From NCBI RefSeq assembly GCF_014202215.1, contig NZ_JACHGB010000001.1, forward strand, positions 592,847 to 656,846: a stretch of 64,000 bases of DNA, in the 5' to 3' direction. Under the pieces are notes generated by a model. The model had not been told where the DNA came from and ran no database searches. It saw only the letters and a program-made list of their open reading frames with translations. Origin of the DNA: Quisquiliibacterium transsilvanicum. Lineage in GTDB: Bacteria > Pseudomonadota > Gammaproteobacteria > Burkholderiales > Burkholderiaceae_E. Position numbers and translations under genes: made by a program. This document shows, one piece after another, positions 27,401 through 36,492 of this stretch (its first letter is position 1; each line of letters starts with the position of its first letter).

Positions 27401-27604
27401 CTTGAGCACCACCTTGACCTGCGGCACCGACACGTCGGGAAATGCGTCGACCGGCAGCTGCCGCCAGGCGGAGATGCCCGCCCAGGCAAGCAGCAGCATC
27501 GCCAGCACCACGATCGGGCGCCGGCGCAGGCTGGCCCGGGACATCCGCGCCAGCAGGCCGGTGTCGGCTTCGGCCTGCCCCTGGGGGGCTGGCGCGCCGC
27601 TCAC
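24485..27604 (-). CDS. Heavy-metal RND efflux pump (CusA/CzcA family)
   Basis: The 1039-residue inner-membrane pump exports metal cations. It has the HME-RND start (ARMSRASLRRRPIVVLAMLLLAWAG, then LPVDAFPDVSVPQV) and the family stretch TPEEVESRITVPIEQELLGIPG. The membrane proton-relay segment IAIGMLVDGAVVVVEH lies near 410-425. The start is the GTG at 27604, which overlaps the adaptor stop as GTGA. The absence of a clear CusA methionine set or CzcA-specific loop prevents a metal call. Confidence 0.92.
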   Translation of the reverse strand: MSGAPAPQGQAEADTGLLARMSRASLRRRPIVVLAMLLLAWAGISAWRQLPVDAFPDVSVPQVKVVLKAPGMTPEEVESRITVPIEQELLGIPGQRMLRSVAKYALTDVTVDFADGTDVYWARNQVAERLARVLPDLPEGVSGGLAPATTPLGEVFMFTVENPALSLAERRSLLDWVVRPRLRTIEGVAEVNSLGGEVRSFEVSPRPMDMNARGVSLVELADALRANSRNDGAGRVREGSETMQVRVEAGVLGLDDLAAIGIATRGGVPVRVGDVADLRIGSLTRYGAVSHDGKGETVQGLVLSLRGADARAIVGRVRARLAEIEAALPAGTRLVPFYDRGDLVDRAVSTVTRALLEAAVLVVVLLFAFLGNVRAALVVAATLPLAALAAFVAMRWAGMSANLMSLGGLAIAIGMLVDGAVVVVEHAVSRLQAAPAGRPTIETIGEAVGEVARPVATGVGIIALVFVPLLTLEGYEGKMFSPVALAIVFALAASLVLSLTAVPVMASLAFARAPSGRAWLMERLLPAYARVLDWAFARPRWVAGGAAVLLLAAIAALPLLGRSFVPTLDEGDVIVQLEKLPSISLEASVDLDLKVQRALMERVPEVRGVVARTGSDELGLDPMGLNQTDSFVMLVPREQWRQADKAWVLDRLREVLADFPGIAASFTQPIEMRVSEMLSGVRGDLAVKVFGPDLETLGRLSDSIAAALRGVDGAEDVFALRNEGVLTLRVVVDRLAAARLGVSAEQLQRTMRMEVEGEPVGLVVEAGRRTPVLLRGPGHLREDPRNLADLQLAFDPDTVAPLSGLARILHSEGPVKIDREFGQRYVTVQSNVRGRDLVGFVADARVAVDAAVKLPEGYRLVWGGQFENQQRASARLALVVPAVVALVLFVLWLSFGSVATAVLIVGLVPFAVAGAVFSLLGFGEYLSVPASVGFIALLGIAVLNGVVMVETFDRRLAEGAPPREAASAGALERLRPVLMTATITGSGLVPLLLATGPGSEVQRPLAVVVVGGLVSATAVTLVVLPVAWRWLAQRRLGRT

Positions 27605-28743
27605 GGCCGGCTCCCCGGCGCGGTTTCGCCGGCCGGCGCGCCCAGACCCGTCACTGCGCCCTTGAGCGCCGCGACGTTGCCGGCCGCGACGCGCGCCTTC
27701 GCGTCAAGCGGCCCGCGCACCACCTGGCTCTCGCCCTCGCCCGCCTGCAGCTCGATCTCGACCGGCACCAGACTGCCGCCGCGCTCGACCAGGACCCAGT
27801 GAGCCTCGCCCAGGCGGAACACCGCGCTGCGCGGGACCCGCCAGCCGCTGCGGCCGGTGTCGAGCCGCACCTCGACGGACTGCCCCAGCAGCCAGGGCAT
27901 CGCGCCGGCCGCCAGCCGGGCGCGCACGTCGACGGTCTGAGCCATCGACACGGCGCCCGGCGCGGGGCCCAGGGTGCCGATCTGGCGGCCGGAGGTGTCG
28001 CGCACCGGGCTGCCGGCGCGCAGCCGCAGCGCCTCGGCCGCCGGCAGGCGGATCTCGAGTGCAAGCCGGTCGGTGCGGACCACCCGCGCCACCGCGGCGC
28101 CGGCCTCGAGCCGCTGGCCGGCGGCCACCGGCAGTTCTGCCACGACCCCGGACACCGGCGCACGCAGCGTGAGTTCCATCGGCATTGCGGCGCCGGCCGG
28201 CAGCGCCCCCAGCGCCCGCTCGTCCAGGCCGAACAGCCGCAGGTGCGCGCGCTCCGCGTCCAGGTCCGCCCGCGTCTGCTCGGCCTCGGCATCCGCCTGG
28301 CGGGCCCGTGCGGGGGCCACCACGCCCTCGTCGACCAGCGCGCGCTGGCGAACCGCTTCGCGCTGCGCCAGCAGCGAGCGCGAACGGGCCTTGCGCCAGT
28401 CGGCGATGGCCTGCGCCACCTCCGGGCTCTGGACGATGGCAAGCGGCTGTCCCGCAGACACGCGCTGGTTCGCCTCGACCTTCAGTGCGGCGAGCAGGCC
28501 GGTGACGGGAGTGGCGATCCACTGTGCCTCGGACGGCGGGGCGACCACCGTGGCGGGCCAGGTCCGCGAGCCGGCCTCGGCGGGCTCAGGCGTCGCCCAT
28601 TCGACACCGAGGGCCTTGCGCTGCGCGTCGGTGAGGCGGATCGGCCGCGGCGCATCGTCGGCGGCAGTGACCCGGGAGGGCGTGGAGGAAAGCGCGAGCA
28701 TGGCCGCGGTCAGCGCGGCCGCCGCGAGGCGTCTGGAGGACAT
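27601..28743 (-). CDS. Periplasmic adaptor of the metal RND efflux system
   Basis: The 380-residue protein is a CusB/CzcB-type membrane fusion protein. The ATG at 28743 gives an export signal (SSRRLAAAALTAAMLALSS), with AGGGG upstream. LTDAQRKALGVEWATPE is a typical HME-adaptor N-terminal stretch. A hairpin domain (about 125-185, arginine and alanine rich) and beta-barrel domains follow. It is translationally coupled to the pump gene. Confidence 0.9.
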   Translation of the reverse strand: MSSRRLAAAALTAAMLALSSTPSRVTAADDAPRPIRLTDAQRKALGVEWATPEPAEAGSRTWPATVVAPPSEAQWIATPVTGLLAALKVEANQRVSAGQPLAIVQSPEVAQAIADWRKARSRSLLAQREAVRQRALVDEGVVAPARARQADAEAEQTRADLDAERAHLRLFGLDERALGALPAGAAMPMELTLRAPVSGVVAELPVAAGQRLEAGAAVARVVRTDRLALEIRLPAAEALRLRAGSPVRDTSGRQIGTLGPAPGAVSMAQTVDVRARLAAGAMPWLLGQSVEVRLDTGRSGWRVPRSAVFRLGEAHWVLVERGGSLVPVEIELQAGEGESQVVRGPLDAKARVAAGNVAALKGAVTGLGAPAGETAPGSRP

Positions 28744-28805
28744 CGGTGCCCCTGATTCTGGTCGTGGCGTGGGAACGCGCCGCGACCCTTGCGGGCACGC
28801 GACGC

Positions 28806-29291
28806 TCAGCAGCGGACGGGGACGGCCGGCGGCGCAGCGGCCGGATAGGCGAGGACCGCGAACGGCCGCTGCGCGGGCCGGGCCTCGGCCAGCATGGGCA
28901 AGGGCTCGTGCGAGCGCTGCGTCGCAGGCGGTGCGCGCACCGGCAGCAGCGCCGCATCGACGAAGACCGGCTTCGGCTGGTCGCGCCGCCATTCCACCGG
29001 CATCTCGAAGGCCGGCGACTCGCCGGCCGAGTCGATCGCAGGGCGCTGCGCAAGCGCAAGCTCATGGAACGCCGGCGCAGCCGCTGCGGAGTCGCGCTGC
29101 CCGCCTGTAGCCGCATGCTGCCCGGCCCTGAGCGCATGCTGCCCGGTCGTTTCCGCGAACTGCCCGGCGGCCGATGGCAGGTGCATATGCAGGCCGCCCG
29201 CCGCGCTCGCCGACGCGTGCGTATGCAGGTAGGGCGCCAGCAGCTGCAGCAGGACGAGCAGCGCCAGCAGGCCATGACGAAAGCAGATCAT
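28806..29291 (-). CDS. Small exported histidine-containing protein, first gene of the metal efflux operon
   Basis: The family is not recognised. The 161-residue product begins with a strong hydrophobic signal (LLALLVLLQLLAPYL) followed at once by HTHASASAAGGLHMH, a short histidine cluster. The remainder is alanine and proline rich. It starts the operon and precedes the adaptor by 62 bases. Periplasmic metal capture or sensing is plausible from position and histidines, but not shown. There is no Shine-Dalgarno site; GACAAT at 29301-29306 ends 9 bases before the ATG and may be a -10 box. Confidence 0.7.
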   Translation of the reverse strand: MICFRHGLLALLVLLQLLAPYLHTHASASAAGGLHMHLPSAAGQFAETTGQHALRAGQHAATGGQRDSAAAAPAFHELALAQRPAIDSAGESPAFEMPVEWRRDQPKPVFVDAALLPVRAPPATQRSHEPLPMLAEARPAQRPFAVLAYPAAAPPAVPVRC

Positions 29292-29353
29292 TTCGGAACG
29301 ATTGTCTCACCTGCGGCGCCTCGCGCGAACGGCCGCCGTCGCGCCGCCCACGA

Positions 29354-29845
29354 TCAGGCGGCCGGACTCGCCCACAAAAGCGCCACCGCCTGCGCCTCGA
29401 TGCCTTCCATGCGCCCGACGAAACCCAGGCGCTCGCTGGTCTTGGCCTTCACGTTGACCCGGTCGGCGGTGACGTCCAGCGCCGCCGCGATGCGCGCGAC
29501 CATCGCCGGGATGTGGGGCGCCATCTTCGGCGCCTGCGCGACGATGGTCGCGTCCACGTTGCCGACCTCGAAGCCGGCAGCCCGCACCCGCGCGCGCGCC
29601 TCGCGCAGCAGCGCGATGCTGTCGGCGCCCCGGAAGCGCTCGTCGGTGTCGGGGAAGTGCCGGCCGATGTCGCCCAGCCCCGCAGCGCCGAGGATGGCAT
29701 CGGTGATCGCATGCAGCAGCACGTCGGCGTCGGAATGTCCGAGCAGGCCCGCCGTATGCGGGATGTCCACGCCGCCGATCACCAGCCGGCGCCCCGGCGC
29801 GAGCGCATGCACGTCGTAGCCCTGCCCCACCCTGATCCCGATCAT
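29354..29845 (-). CDS. ispF: 2-C-methyl-D-erythritol 2,4-cyclodiphosphate synthase
   Basis: IspF catalyses the fifth step of the MEP isoprenoid pathway. The 163-residue protein has the metal-binding D11xH13 (GYDVHAL) and [15 protein letters not shown], with the terminal KTSERLGF motif. The ATG at 29845 overlaps the ispD stop by ATGA. With ispD it makes isopentenyl diphosphate precursors, which also supply the hpn genes in this window. Confidence 0.96.
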   Translation of the reverse strand: MIGIRVGQGYDVHALAPGRRLVIGGVDIPHTAGLLGHSDADVLLHAITDAILGAAGLGDIGRHFPDTDERFRGADSIALLREARARVRAAGFEVGNVDATIVAQAPKMAPHIPAMVARIAAALDVTADRVNVKAKTSERLGFVGRMEGIEAQAVALLWASPAA

Positions 29846-30597
29846 CCCGCCTCCTCGTCCGCCGGCCGCGCGTCGCCGAGCAGCGCCGCCATCATGTCCA
29901 GGTCGTCGCGCGTAGTCACCTTGAAATTGCGGCGCTCGCCCGCCACCAGCAGCACCGGCTCGCGCTGTGCCTCCATCGCGGCCGCCTCGTCGGTGACTTC
30001 GGGGTGCCGCTCCAGCGCAGCGCGCAGCGGCCCGAAGCGGAACATCTGCGGCGTCTGCGCCAGCCACAGCCCCTCGCGCGGAACGGTCGCCGCCACTTCT
30101 CCGCCCGCGCCGGCCCGCTTGACGGTGTCGGCCACCGGCAGCGCCAGCAGCCCGCCGGCCGGATGCCCGTCGAGCCGATCGCGCAGCCTGGCCAGCGCCG
30201 AGTCGCTCAGGCCCGGCCGGGCAGCATCGTGGACCAGCACCCAGTCGTGCCCGCCGCAGCCCGGGTCACGATCGAGCGCGAGCAGCCCGGCCAGCACCGA
30301 GTCGCGGCGCGTCGCGCCACCCACCGCCACCACCCTGAGCCGCTCGCGCGCCCCGCCGGCCAGCGCCGCGCAGGCCCGGGCGGCGCGCTCGTCCCCGGGG
30401 GCGACCACCACCAGCACCTGCTCGATCCAGGCGGCGCGCAGCAGCGGACGCAGCGACCACGCAAGCAGGCTCGTGCCCGCGATCTCCAGGTACTGCTTGG
30501 GCACGTCGGCGCCGAGGCGCGCACCGACGCCGGCCGCCGGGACCACTGCGAAGAAGCGGGGCCGCGGGCCGTCCGGATGGGAAGTGGAAGGGCTCAT
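29842..30597 (-). CDS. ispD: 2-C-methyl-D-erythritol 4-phosphate cytidylyltransferase
   Basis: IspD activates methylerythritol phosphate with CTP. The 251-residue product has the nucleotide loop [18 protein letters not shown], the VHDAARPG motif near 143-150 and DEAAAME, all typical. The ATG at 30597 has no Shine-Dalgarno site; a TAGAAT box lies 8 bases upstream. It diverges from mfd across only 38 bases. Confidence 0.95.
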   Translation of the reverse strand: MSPSTSHPDGPRPRFFAVVPAAGVGARLGADVPKQYLEIAGTSLLAWSLRPLLRAAWIEQVLVVVAPGDERAARACAALAGGARERLRVVAVGGATRRDSVLAGLLALDRDPGCGGHDWVLVHDAARPGLSDSALARLRDRLDGHPAGGLLALPVADTVKRAGAGGEVAATVPREGLWLAQTPQMFRFGPLRAALERHPEVTDEAAAMEAQREPVLLVAGERRNFKVTTRDDLDMMAALLGDARPADEEAG

Positions 30598-30598
30598 C

Positions 30599-30614
30599 GG
30601 CTAAAATTCTAGCC
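30599..30614. promoter_or_regulatory. Palindromic divergent promoter core between ispD and mfd
   Basis: GGCTA-AAATTC-TAGCC is an inverted repeat that contains TAGAAT on the minus strand (30606-30611, facing ispD) and TAAAAT on the plus strand (30602-30607, facing mfd). Both could be -10 boxes, so the two promoters would overlap. The minus-strand box is 8 bases from the ispD ATG. Confidence 0.45.
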
Positions 30615-30635
30615 TTTGCCGCCTGGCAGCCCGCA

Positions 30636-33600
30636 TTGACCTCCGCAGTCGCCCCACCGGTCCGCCCCGCCCCGCTGGCTGAAGTCCTCGCCCGGAACAT
30701 CAAGACCCCGAAACCCGGCGCGGTCCACACGCTGCCGCGCGCCACCGGATCCTCCGATGCCCTGCTGATCGCGCACCTGGCGCGCGCCGGGCTGCCGGCG
30801 CCGACGGCGCCCGCCGGAGCGCCGCCGGATCCTGCCCAGCAGCCCGCCCGTGCGCTGGCCGTCATCGCCGCCAGCGCACCCGACGCGCAGCGCCTGGCCG
30901 ACGAGATCGCCTTCTTCGCGCCCGGCCTCACCGCCCGGCTGCTGCCCGACTGGGAGACGCTGCCCTACGACAACTTCTCGCCGCACCAGGACCTGATCTC
31001 CGAGCGGCTGGACACCCTGTTCCTGCTGCAGCAGGGCCGCTGCGACGTGGTCGTCGCCACCGCCACCACCGCGCTGCACCGGCTCGCTCCGCCGTCCTTC
31101 CTGGCCTCGCACACCTTCTTCTTCGACAAGGGGCAGCGGCTCGACGAGGCGGCGCTGCGCACCCAGCTCGCAGTGGCCGGCTACGACCACGTCACCCAGG
31201 TGGTGCGCCCCGGCGAGTACAGCGTGCGCGGCGGCCTGATCGACCTCTATCCGATGGGCGCAACGCTGCCCTACCGGCTGGATATGTTCGGTGACGAGAT
31301 CGATTCGATCCGCACCTTCGACCCGGACAGCCAGCGCAGCCTCTTCCCGATCGACCGGGTGCGCCTGCTGCCCGGACGCGAGTTCCCGCTCGACGAGCAG
31401 GCGCGCGCGGCCTTCCGCGGCCGCTGGCGAGAGCGCTTCGAGGGCGATCCGTCCAAGGCCGGCGTCTACCGCGACGTCGGCAACGGGATCGCCAGCGCCG
31501 GCATCGAGTACTGGCTGCCGCTGTTCTTCGAAGCCACCGCCACCGTCTTCGACTATCTCCCCGCAGGCTCGCTGGTGCTCACCCATGGCGACGTCGACGG
31601 CGCGGCGCGCCGCTTCGGCGAGGAGGCCGTCCAGCGCCACCGCTTCCTGGCGCATGACCGCGAGCGGCCTCTGCTGCGCCCCGACGAGCTCTTCCTCGAC
31701 TCGGAGCGCTTCTTCGTCGAGGCCGCCCGCTTCGGGCGCTGGTCGATGGCCTCGCCGCTGGCGGCCGAGGCCCTGGCGGCCGATACGCTGGCAGTTGAAA
31801 CGCGGGTGGCCGAGGCGCAGGCCGCCACCCCCGCTCCCGCAGCCAGCGAGCCTGCCGCCGGGCGCACGCGCCTGGGCCAGTTCCTGCCATCGCTGGCGGT
31901 GAACCGCCGGGCCGAGCAGCCGCTGGCCCTCCTCGAGCAGTGGCTTGCGCAGCCTCCGCTGCGCAAGCTGATCCTGGCGGAGTCGGCGGGCCGGCGCGAG
32001 ACGCTGGTCCAGCTCTTCGAGGAGCACCGGCTGCTCGACGGCGGCGCGGGCCAGCTCCCGCAGGTCGACGACTGGGCGGGCTTCGTCGACGGCGGACACG
32101 AGATCGCGATCGGCATCGGGCCGCTGCACGAGGGCTTCGCGCTGCCGGAAGCAGGCATCGCGGTGGCGACCGAGGCGGAGCTCTTCGCCGGCGTTGCCCG
32201 GCGCGGCGCGCGCGGCCGGCGCGAGGCGCAGACCAACGTCGACGCGATCATCCGCGATCTCTCCGAGCTCAAGGTGGGCGACCCCGTGGTCCACGCGCAG
32301 CACGGCATCGGCCGCTACGAGGGCCTGGTCACGATGGACCTCGGCGACGGGCCCACCGAGTTCCTGCACCTGATCTACGCGAACAAGGCCACGCTCTACG
32401 TGCCGGTCTCGCAGCTGCACGTGATCGGCCGCTACAGCGGCGCCAGCCCCGACGAGGCGCCGCTGCACACGCTGGGTTCGGGCCAGTGGGAGAAGGCGCG
32501 TCGGCGCGCCGCCCAGCAGGCGCGCGACACCGCCGCCGAGCTGCTCAACATCTACGCGCGCCGCGCGGCGCGGCAGGGACACGGCTTCCAGTTCAAGACC
32601 CACGACTACGAGGCCTTCGCCGAAGGCTTCGGCTTCGAGGAGACCCCCGACCAGCTCGCGGCGATCCATGCGGTGGTCCAGGACATGGTGTCCGGCCGCC
32701 CGATGGACCGGCTGGTGTGCGGCGACGTCGGCTTCGGCAAGACCGAGGTCGCACTGCGCGCGGCCTTCGTCGCGATCGCCGACGGCCAGCAGGTGGCGGT
32801 CCTCGCGCCCACCACGCTGCTGGCCGAGCAGCACTTCCAGACCTTCAGCGACCGCTTCGGCGGCTGGCCGGTGCGGCTGGCCGAGCTGTCGCGCTTCCGC
32901 TCCGGCAAGGAGGTGAAGGCGGCGATCGAGGGCATCAACGCAGGCCAGATCGACATCGTCATCGGCACCCACAAGCTGCTGTCGGGCGACGTCAAGTTCC
33001 CGCGGCTGGGTCTGGTCATCATCGACGAGGAGCACCGCTTCGGAGTGCGCCAGAAGGAGGCGCTCAAGAGCCTGCGTGCCGAGGTCGACGTGCTCACGCT
33101 CACTGCCACGCCGATCCCGCGCACGCTGGCGATGAGCCTGGAGTCGATCCGCGACTTCTCGGTGATCGCCACCGCGCCGCAGCGCCGGCTGGCGATCAAG
33201 ACCTTCGTGCGCAAGGAGAGCGACGGCACGATCCGCGAGGCGCTGCTGCGCGAGCTCAAGCGCGGCGGCCAGTGCTACTTCCTGCACAACGAGGTCGACA
33301 CCATCGGCAACCGCCGCCAGATGCTCGAGAAGCTGGTGCCCGAGGCGCGCATCGGCGTGGCGCACGGCCAGATGCCCGAGCGCGAGCTGGAGCGGGTGAT
33401 GCGCGACTTCCACCAGCAGCGCTACAACGTGCTGCTGTGCACGACCATCATCGAAACCGGCATCGACGTGCCCAGCGCCAACACCATCGTGATGCACCGC
33501 GCCGACCGCTTCGGTCTGGCGCAGCTGCACCAGCTGCGCGGCCGGGTCGGCCGCTCGCACCACCAGGCCTACGCCTACCTGCTCATCCCCGACGAGGGCG

Positions 33601-34268
33601 CGATCACCAAGGACGCGACCAAGCGGCTGGAGGCCATCCAGTCGATGGAGGAGCTCGGCTCCGGCTTCTACCTGGCGATGCACGACCTCGAGATCCGCGG
33701 TGCGGGCGAGGTGCTCGGCGACTCGCAATCCGGCGACATGCAGGAAGTGGGCTTCGCGCTCTACAACGAGATGCTCAACGAGGCGGTGCGCGCGCTGAAG
33801 GCGGGCCACGAGCCGGACCTCTCCGCGCCGCTGGCCGCGACCACCGAGATCAACCTGCACATGCCGGCGCTGCTGCCGACCGACTACTGCGCCGACGTGC
33901 ACGAGCGCCTCACGCTCTACAAGCGGCTGGCCAACTGCGACACCGTCGACGCGCTGGACACGATGCAGGAGGAACTCGTCGACCGCTTCGGCAAGCTGCC
34001 CGAAGCCGCCCGCGCACTGGTGGATACGCACCGGCTGCGCATCCTGTCGAAGCCGCTGGGCATTTCGCGCATCGACGCTTCCGGCGAGGCGATCGCGATC
34101 CAGTTCGTGCCCAAGCCGCCGATCGAGCCCGAGAAGATCATCCGCTTCATCCAGAGCCGGCGCGACGCCAGGCTCGCCGGCCCGGACCGCCTGCGCCTCA
34201 CCGTGAACTCCACCGACCTCGCCTCGCGCATGCAGCGCATCCGCGAGGTGTTCAAGGCCCTCTCATGA
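30636..34268 (+). CDS. mfd: Transcription-repair coupling factor Mfd
   Basis: Mfd removes stalled RNA polymerase and recruits UvrA. The 1210-residue protein has a UvrB-like N-terminal module (ATTALHRLAPPSFL region), a polymerase-interaction domain starting near DPVVHAQHGIGRYEGL, and a RecG-like helicase with Walker A GDVGFGKTE near 696 and DEEH at about 797-800. The TRG segment and C-terminal autoinhibitory domain follow. The start is TTG at 30636; no earlier start is free because ispD begins 38 bases away. Residues near 370-410 hold an alanine-rich insert. Confidence 0.96.
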   Translation: MTSAVAPPVRPAPLAEVLARNIKTPKPGAVHTLPRATGSSDALLIAHLARAGLPAPTAPAGAPPDPAQQPARALAVIAASAPDAQRLADEIAFFAPGLTARLLPDWETLPYDNFSPHQDLISERLDTLFLLQQGRCDVVVATATTALHRLAPPSFLASHTFFFDKGQRLDEAALRTQLAVAGYDHVTQVVRPGEYSVRGGLIDLYPMGATLPYRLDMFGDEIDSIRTFDPDSQRSLFPIDRVRLLPGREFPLDEQARAAFRGRWRERFEGDPSKAGVYRDVGNGIASAGIEYWLPLFFEATATVFDYLPAGSLVLTHGDVDGAARRFGEEAVQRHRFLAHDRERPLLRPDELFLDSERFFVEAARFGRWSMASPLAAEALAADTLAVETRVAEAQAATPAPAASEPAAGRTRLGQFLPSLAVNRRAEQPLALLEQWLAQPPLRKLILAESAGRRETLVQLFEEHRLLDGGAGQLPQVDDWAGFVDGGHEIAIGIGPLHEGFALPEAGIAVATEAELFAGVARRGARGRREAQTNVDAIIRDLSELKVGDPVVHAQHGIGRYEGLVTMDLGDGPTEFLHLIYANKATLYVPVSQLHVIGRYSGASPDEAPLHTLGSGQWEKARRRAAQQARDTAAELLNIYARRAARQGHGFQFKTHDYEAFAEGFGFEETPDQLAAIHAVVQDMVSGRPMDRLVCGDVGFGKTEVALRAAFVAIADGQQVAVLAPTTLLAEQHFQTFSDRFGGWPVRLAELSRFRSGKEVKAAIEGINAGQIDIVIGTHKLLSGDVKFPRLGLVIIDEEHRFGVRQKEALKSLRAEVDVLTLTATPIPRTLAMSLESIRDFSVIATAPQRRLAIKTFVRKESDGTIREALLRELKRGGQCYFLHNEVDTIGNRRQMLEKLVPEARIGVAHGQMPERELERVMRDFHQQRYNVLLCTTIIETGIDVPSANTIVMHRADRFGLAQLHQLRGRVGRSHHQAYAYLLIPDEGAITKDATKRLEAIQSMEELGSGFYLAMHDLEIRGAGEVLGDSQSGDMQEVGFALYNEMLNEAVRALKAGHEPDLSAPLAATTEINLHMPALLPTDYCADVHERLTLYKRLANCDTVDALDTMQEELVDRFGKLPEAARALVDTHRLRILSKPLGISRIDASGEAIAIQFVPKPPIEPEKIIRFIQSRRDARLAGPDRLRLTVNSTDLASRMQRIREVFKALS

Positions 34269-35113
34269 ATCTCGTCGTCCAGCACCCAGAACTCTCCGAC
34301 GCCACCGTGCAGGCCCTCGGCGCGCAGCTTGCCGCGCCGGCCGCGCGCCGCGCCGACGGCTTCGCCCGCTGGAGCGGGGTCGGACTCGACCGCGAGGCGG
34401 TGCGCGCGCTCGGCGAGGCCCATGGTGTCGACGCCGGGCTGGTGCCGGCCGGTCAGCGCCTGGCGGACTTCCGCCTGATGGCCTTCGACATGGATTCGAC
34501 GCTGATCACCATCGAGTGCATCGACGAGATCGCCGACTTCATCGGCAGGAAGCCCGAGGTGGCCGCGATCACCGAGGCAGCGATGCGCGGCGAGATCAAG
34601 GACTTCAAGGAGAGCCTGCGGCGCCGCGTGGCGCTGCTGGAGGGGCTGGAGGAGTCGGCGCTGCAGCGGGTCTACGACGAACGCCTGGAGCTGACGCCCG
34701 GCGCGCCGGCGCTGCTCGACGCCGCCAGGTCGGCGGGGCTGAAACTGCTGCTGGTTTCCGGCGGCTTCACCTTCTTCACCGACCGCCTGCGCGATCGCCT
34801 CGGGCTCGACTTCGCCCGCTCGAACACGCTGGAGGTGGTGGACGGCCGGCTCACCGGACGCGTGCTCGGCGAGATCGTCGACGCCGCGGGCAAGCGTGAG
34901 GCGGTGCTCGAGGCCTGCCGCGCGATCGGCTGCAGCCCCGCGCAGGCCGTGGTGCTGGGCGACGGCGCCAACGACCTCGAGATGATGGGCGTGGCCGGCG
35001 TGTCGGTGGCCTACCGGGCCAAGCCCGTGGTGCGCGCGCAGACCACGTACGCGCTCAACCACTGCGGGCTCGACGCGGTGGTGCGGCTGTTCTCGGACGC
35101 GCCGGGGTGGTGA
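34265..35113 (+). CDS. serB: Phosphoserine phosphatase
   Basis: SerB makes serine from phosphoserine. The 282-residue HAD-family enzyme has the nucleophile motif FDMDSTL (first aspartate about residue 75), the SGGFTFF motif and GDGANDLEMM. A short N-terminal region of about 70 residues replaces a full ACT domain. The ATG overlaps the mfd stop (ATGA), so the two are co-translated. Confidence 0.95.
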   Translation: MNLVVQHPELSDATVQALGAQLAAPAARRADGFARWSGVGLDREAVRALGEAHGVDAGLVPAGQRLADFRLMAFDMDSTLITIECIDEIADFIGRKPEVAAITEAAMRGEIKDFKESLRRRVALLEGLEESALQRVYDERLELTPGAPALLDAARSAGLKLLLVSGGFTFFTDRLRDRLGLDFARSNTLEVVDGRLTGRVLGEIVDAAGKREAVLEACRAIGCSPAQAVVLGDGANDLEMMGVAGVSVAYRAKPVVRAQTTYALNHCGLDAVVRLFSDAPGW

Positions 35114-35201
35114 GCCCGACGCGCACCCGGTCGCGGGCGCGCGGACCGGCGATTGCCGGGCGACCCGCCAGCACGGCCGCCGTCCTGCGTCCCCTGGGTC
35201 G

Positions 35202-36437
35202 ATGACCCGCCCGGTCGCCCTCGCCCTGGCCGGCGGCTGCGCGCTGGCCGCCGGCATGGGCATCGGCCGCTTCGCCTACACGCCGCTGCTGCCGGCGATG
35301 CAGCGCGAACTGGAGCTCAGCCTCGCGGCCGCAGGCTACGTCGCGTCGGCCAATTTCCTCGGCTACCTGCTGGGCGCGCTGCTGGCGATTCGCGTGGCGC
35401 GCGAGCATCGCAGCTTCTGGTTCCTCTGCGCGCTGGCCGCCAGCGTGGCCACCACCATCGCCATGGCGCCGGCCGAATCCCCATGGGCGCTCGGTTCGAT
35501 CCGGATCCTGGCGGGCGCCGCCTCCGCCTACATCATGATCCACGGCTCGGCGATCGCGCTCGATGCGCTGGCGCGCGCCGGCAAGCCGATGCTGTTCAGC
35601 CTGCTCGCCGCTGGCGTCGGCATCGGCATCACGATCACCGCGCTGATGGTGGAAGCGATGTCGCGCGCGGACGCGAGCGCCGCCACGATGTGGCTGGCGC
35701 TCGGCGGGCTGGCCGCACTGCTCGCCCTTCCCGCCACCCTGCTGCGCGACCCGCCGCTGCAGCACCCGCGGCCGGTCGCAGCGGCAGCGCCAGCGGACGC
35801 GGCCGCCGCGGCCGCTGCAGCCCCTGCGGCCGCCGCGACCCCCGGAATGGCGGGCCTGCCGGCGCCCAACGAGCGTCGCGCACTCGCCTGGCTCACCACC
35901 GCCTACGGACTGCTCGGCTTCGGCTACGTGATCACCGCCACCTTCATCGTGGTGATCGTGCGCGGCACCCCTGAATGGCGCGCCTGGGAGATGGCGGTCT
36001 GGATGTGCGTGGGCCTGGCCGGCGCGCCTTCCAACTACGTCTGGATGAAGATCGCACAGCGGATCGACCCCTACCGCGCGATGATCGCAGCCTTCCTGCT
36101 CGAAGCCATCGGCGTGATGGCCGCAGTGGCCGGCGGCAGCCTGCCGATGGTGATGCTGGGCGCAGTGCTGCTGGGCGGCACCTTCATGGCGATCACCGCC
36201 GTCGGCCTGAGCACCGGCCGCCTGCTCGCCCGCGGCGAGAGCGGCCCCACCCTGGGCCGCATGACCGCCGCCTTCGGCCTCGGCCAGATCGTGGGCCCCG
36301 GCCTGGGCGGCTGGCTCGCCGAACGCACCGGGAGCTTCCTCGCCCCGTCGATGCTCGCCTCCGCCACCCTGGTGGCCTGCGCCCTGATGGTCGCCAAGGC
36401 CCGCAGCGAAGCCCGCGCCGGCACGGCCTCCGCATGA
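35202..36437 (+). CDS. YbfB/YjiJ-family MFS transporter
   Basis: The 411-residue inner-membrane protein has about 12 hydrophobic segments in two halves. It begins ALAGGCALAAGMGIGRFAYTPLLPAMQ, the signature of the YbfB/YjiJ group. The loop between the halves (about 190-222) is nearly pure alanine and proline. The substrate is unknown. The gene is convergent with metY. Confidence 0.85.
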   Translation: MTRPVALALAGGCALAAGMGIGRFAYTPLLPAMQRELELSLAAAGYVASANFLGYLLGALLAIRVAREHRSFWFLCALAASVATTIAMAPAESPWALGSIRILAGAASAYIMIHGSAIALDALARAGKPMLFSLLAAGVGIGITITALMVEAMSRADASAATMWLALGGLAALLALPATLLRDPPLQHPRPVAAAAPADAAAAAAAAPAAAATPGMAGLPAPNERRALAWLTTAYGLLGFGYVITATFIVVIVRGTPEWRAWEMAVWMCVGLAGAPSNYVWMKIAQRIDPYRAMIAAFLLEAIGVMAAVAGGSLPMVMLGAVLLGGTFMAITAVGLSTGRLLARGESGPTLGRMTAAFGLGQIVGPGLGGWLAERTGSFLAPSMLASATLVACALMVAKARSEARAGTASA

Positions 36438-36492
36438 CAGCGCCCGCGGGCCCGTTCCACTCGACCCACCGAGCGGAGCGGAGCAGACCAGA

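Noticed and set aside
30609-34031. A 1140-codon open frame opposite mfd
   Set aside because: It is antisense to the recognisable Mfd protein, has low-complexity composition with no family motif, and arises from the high GC content.
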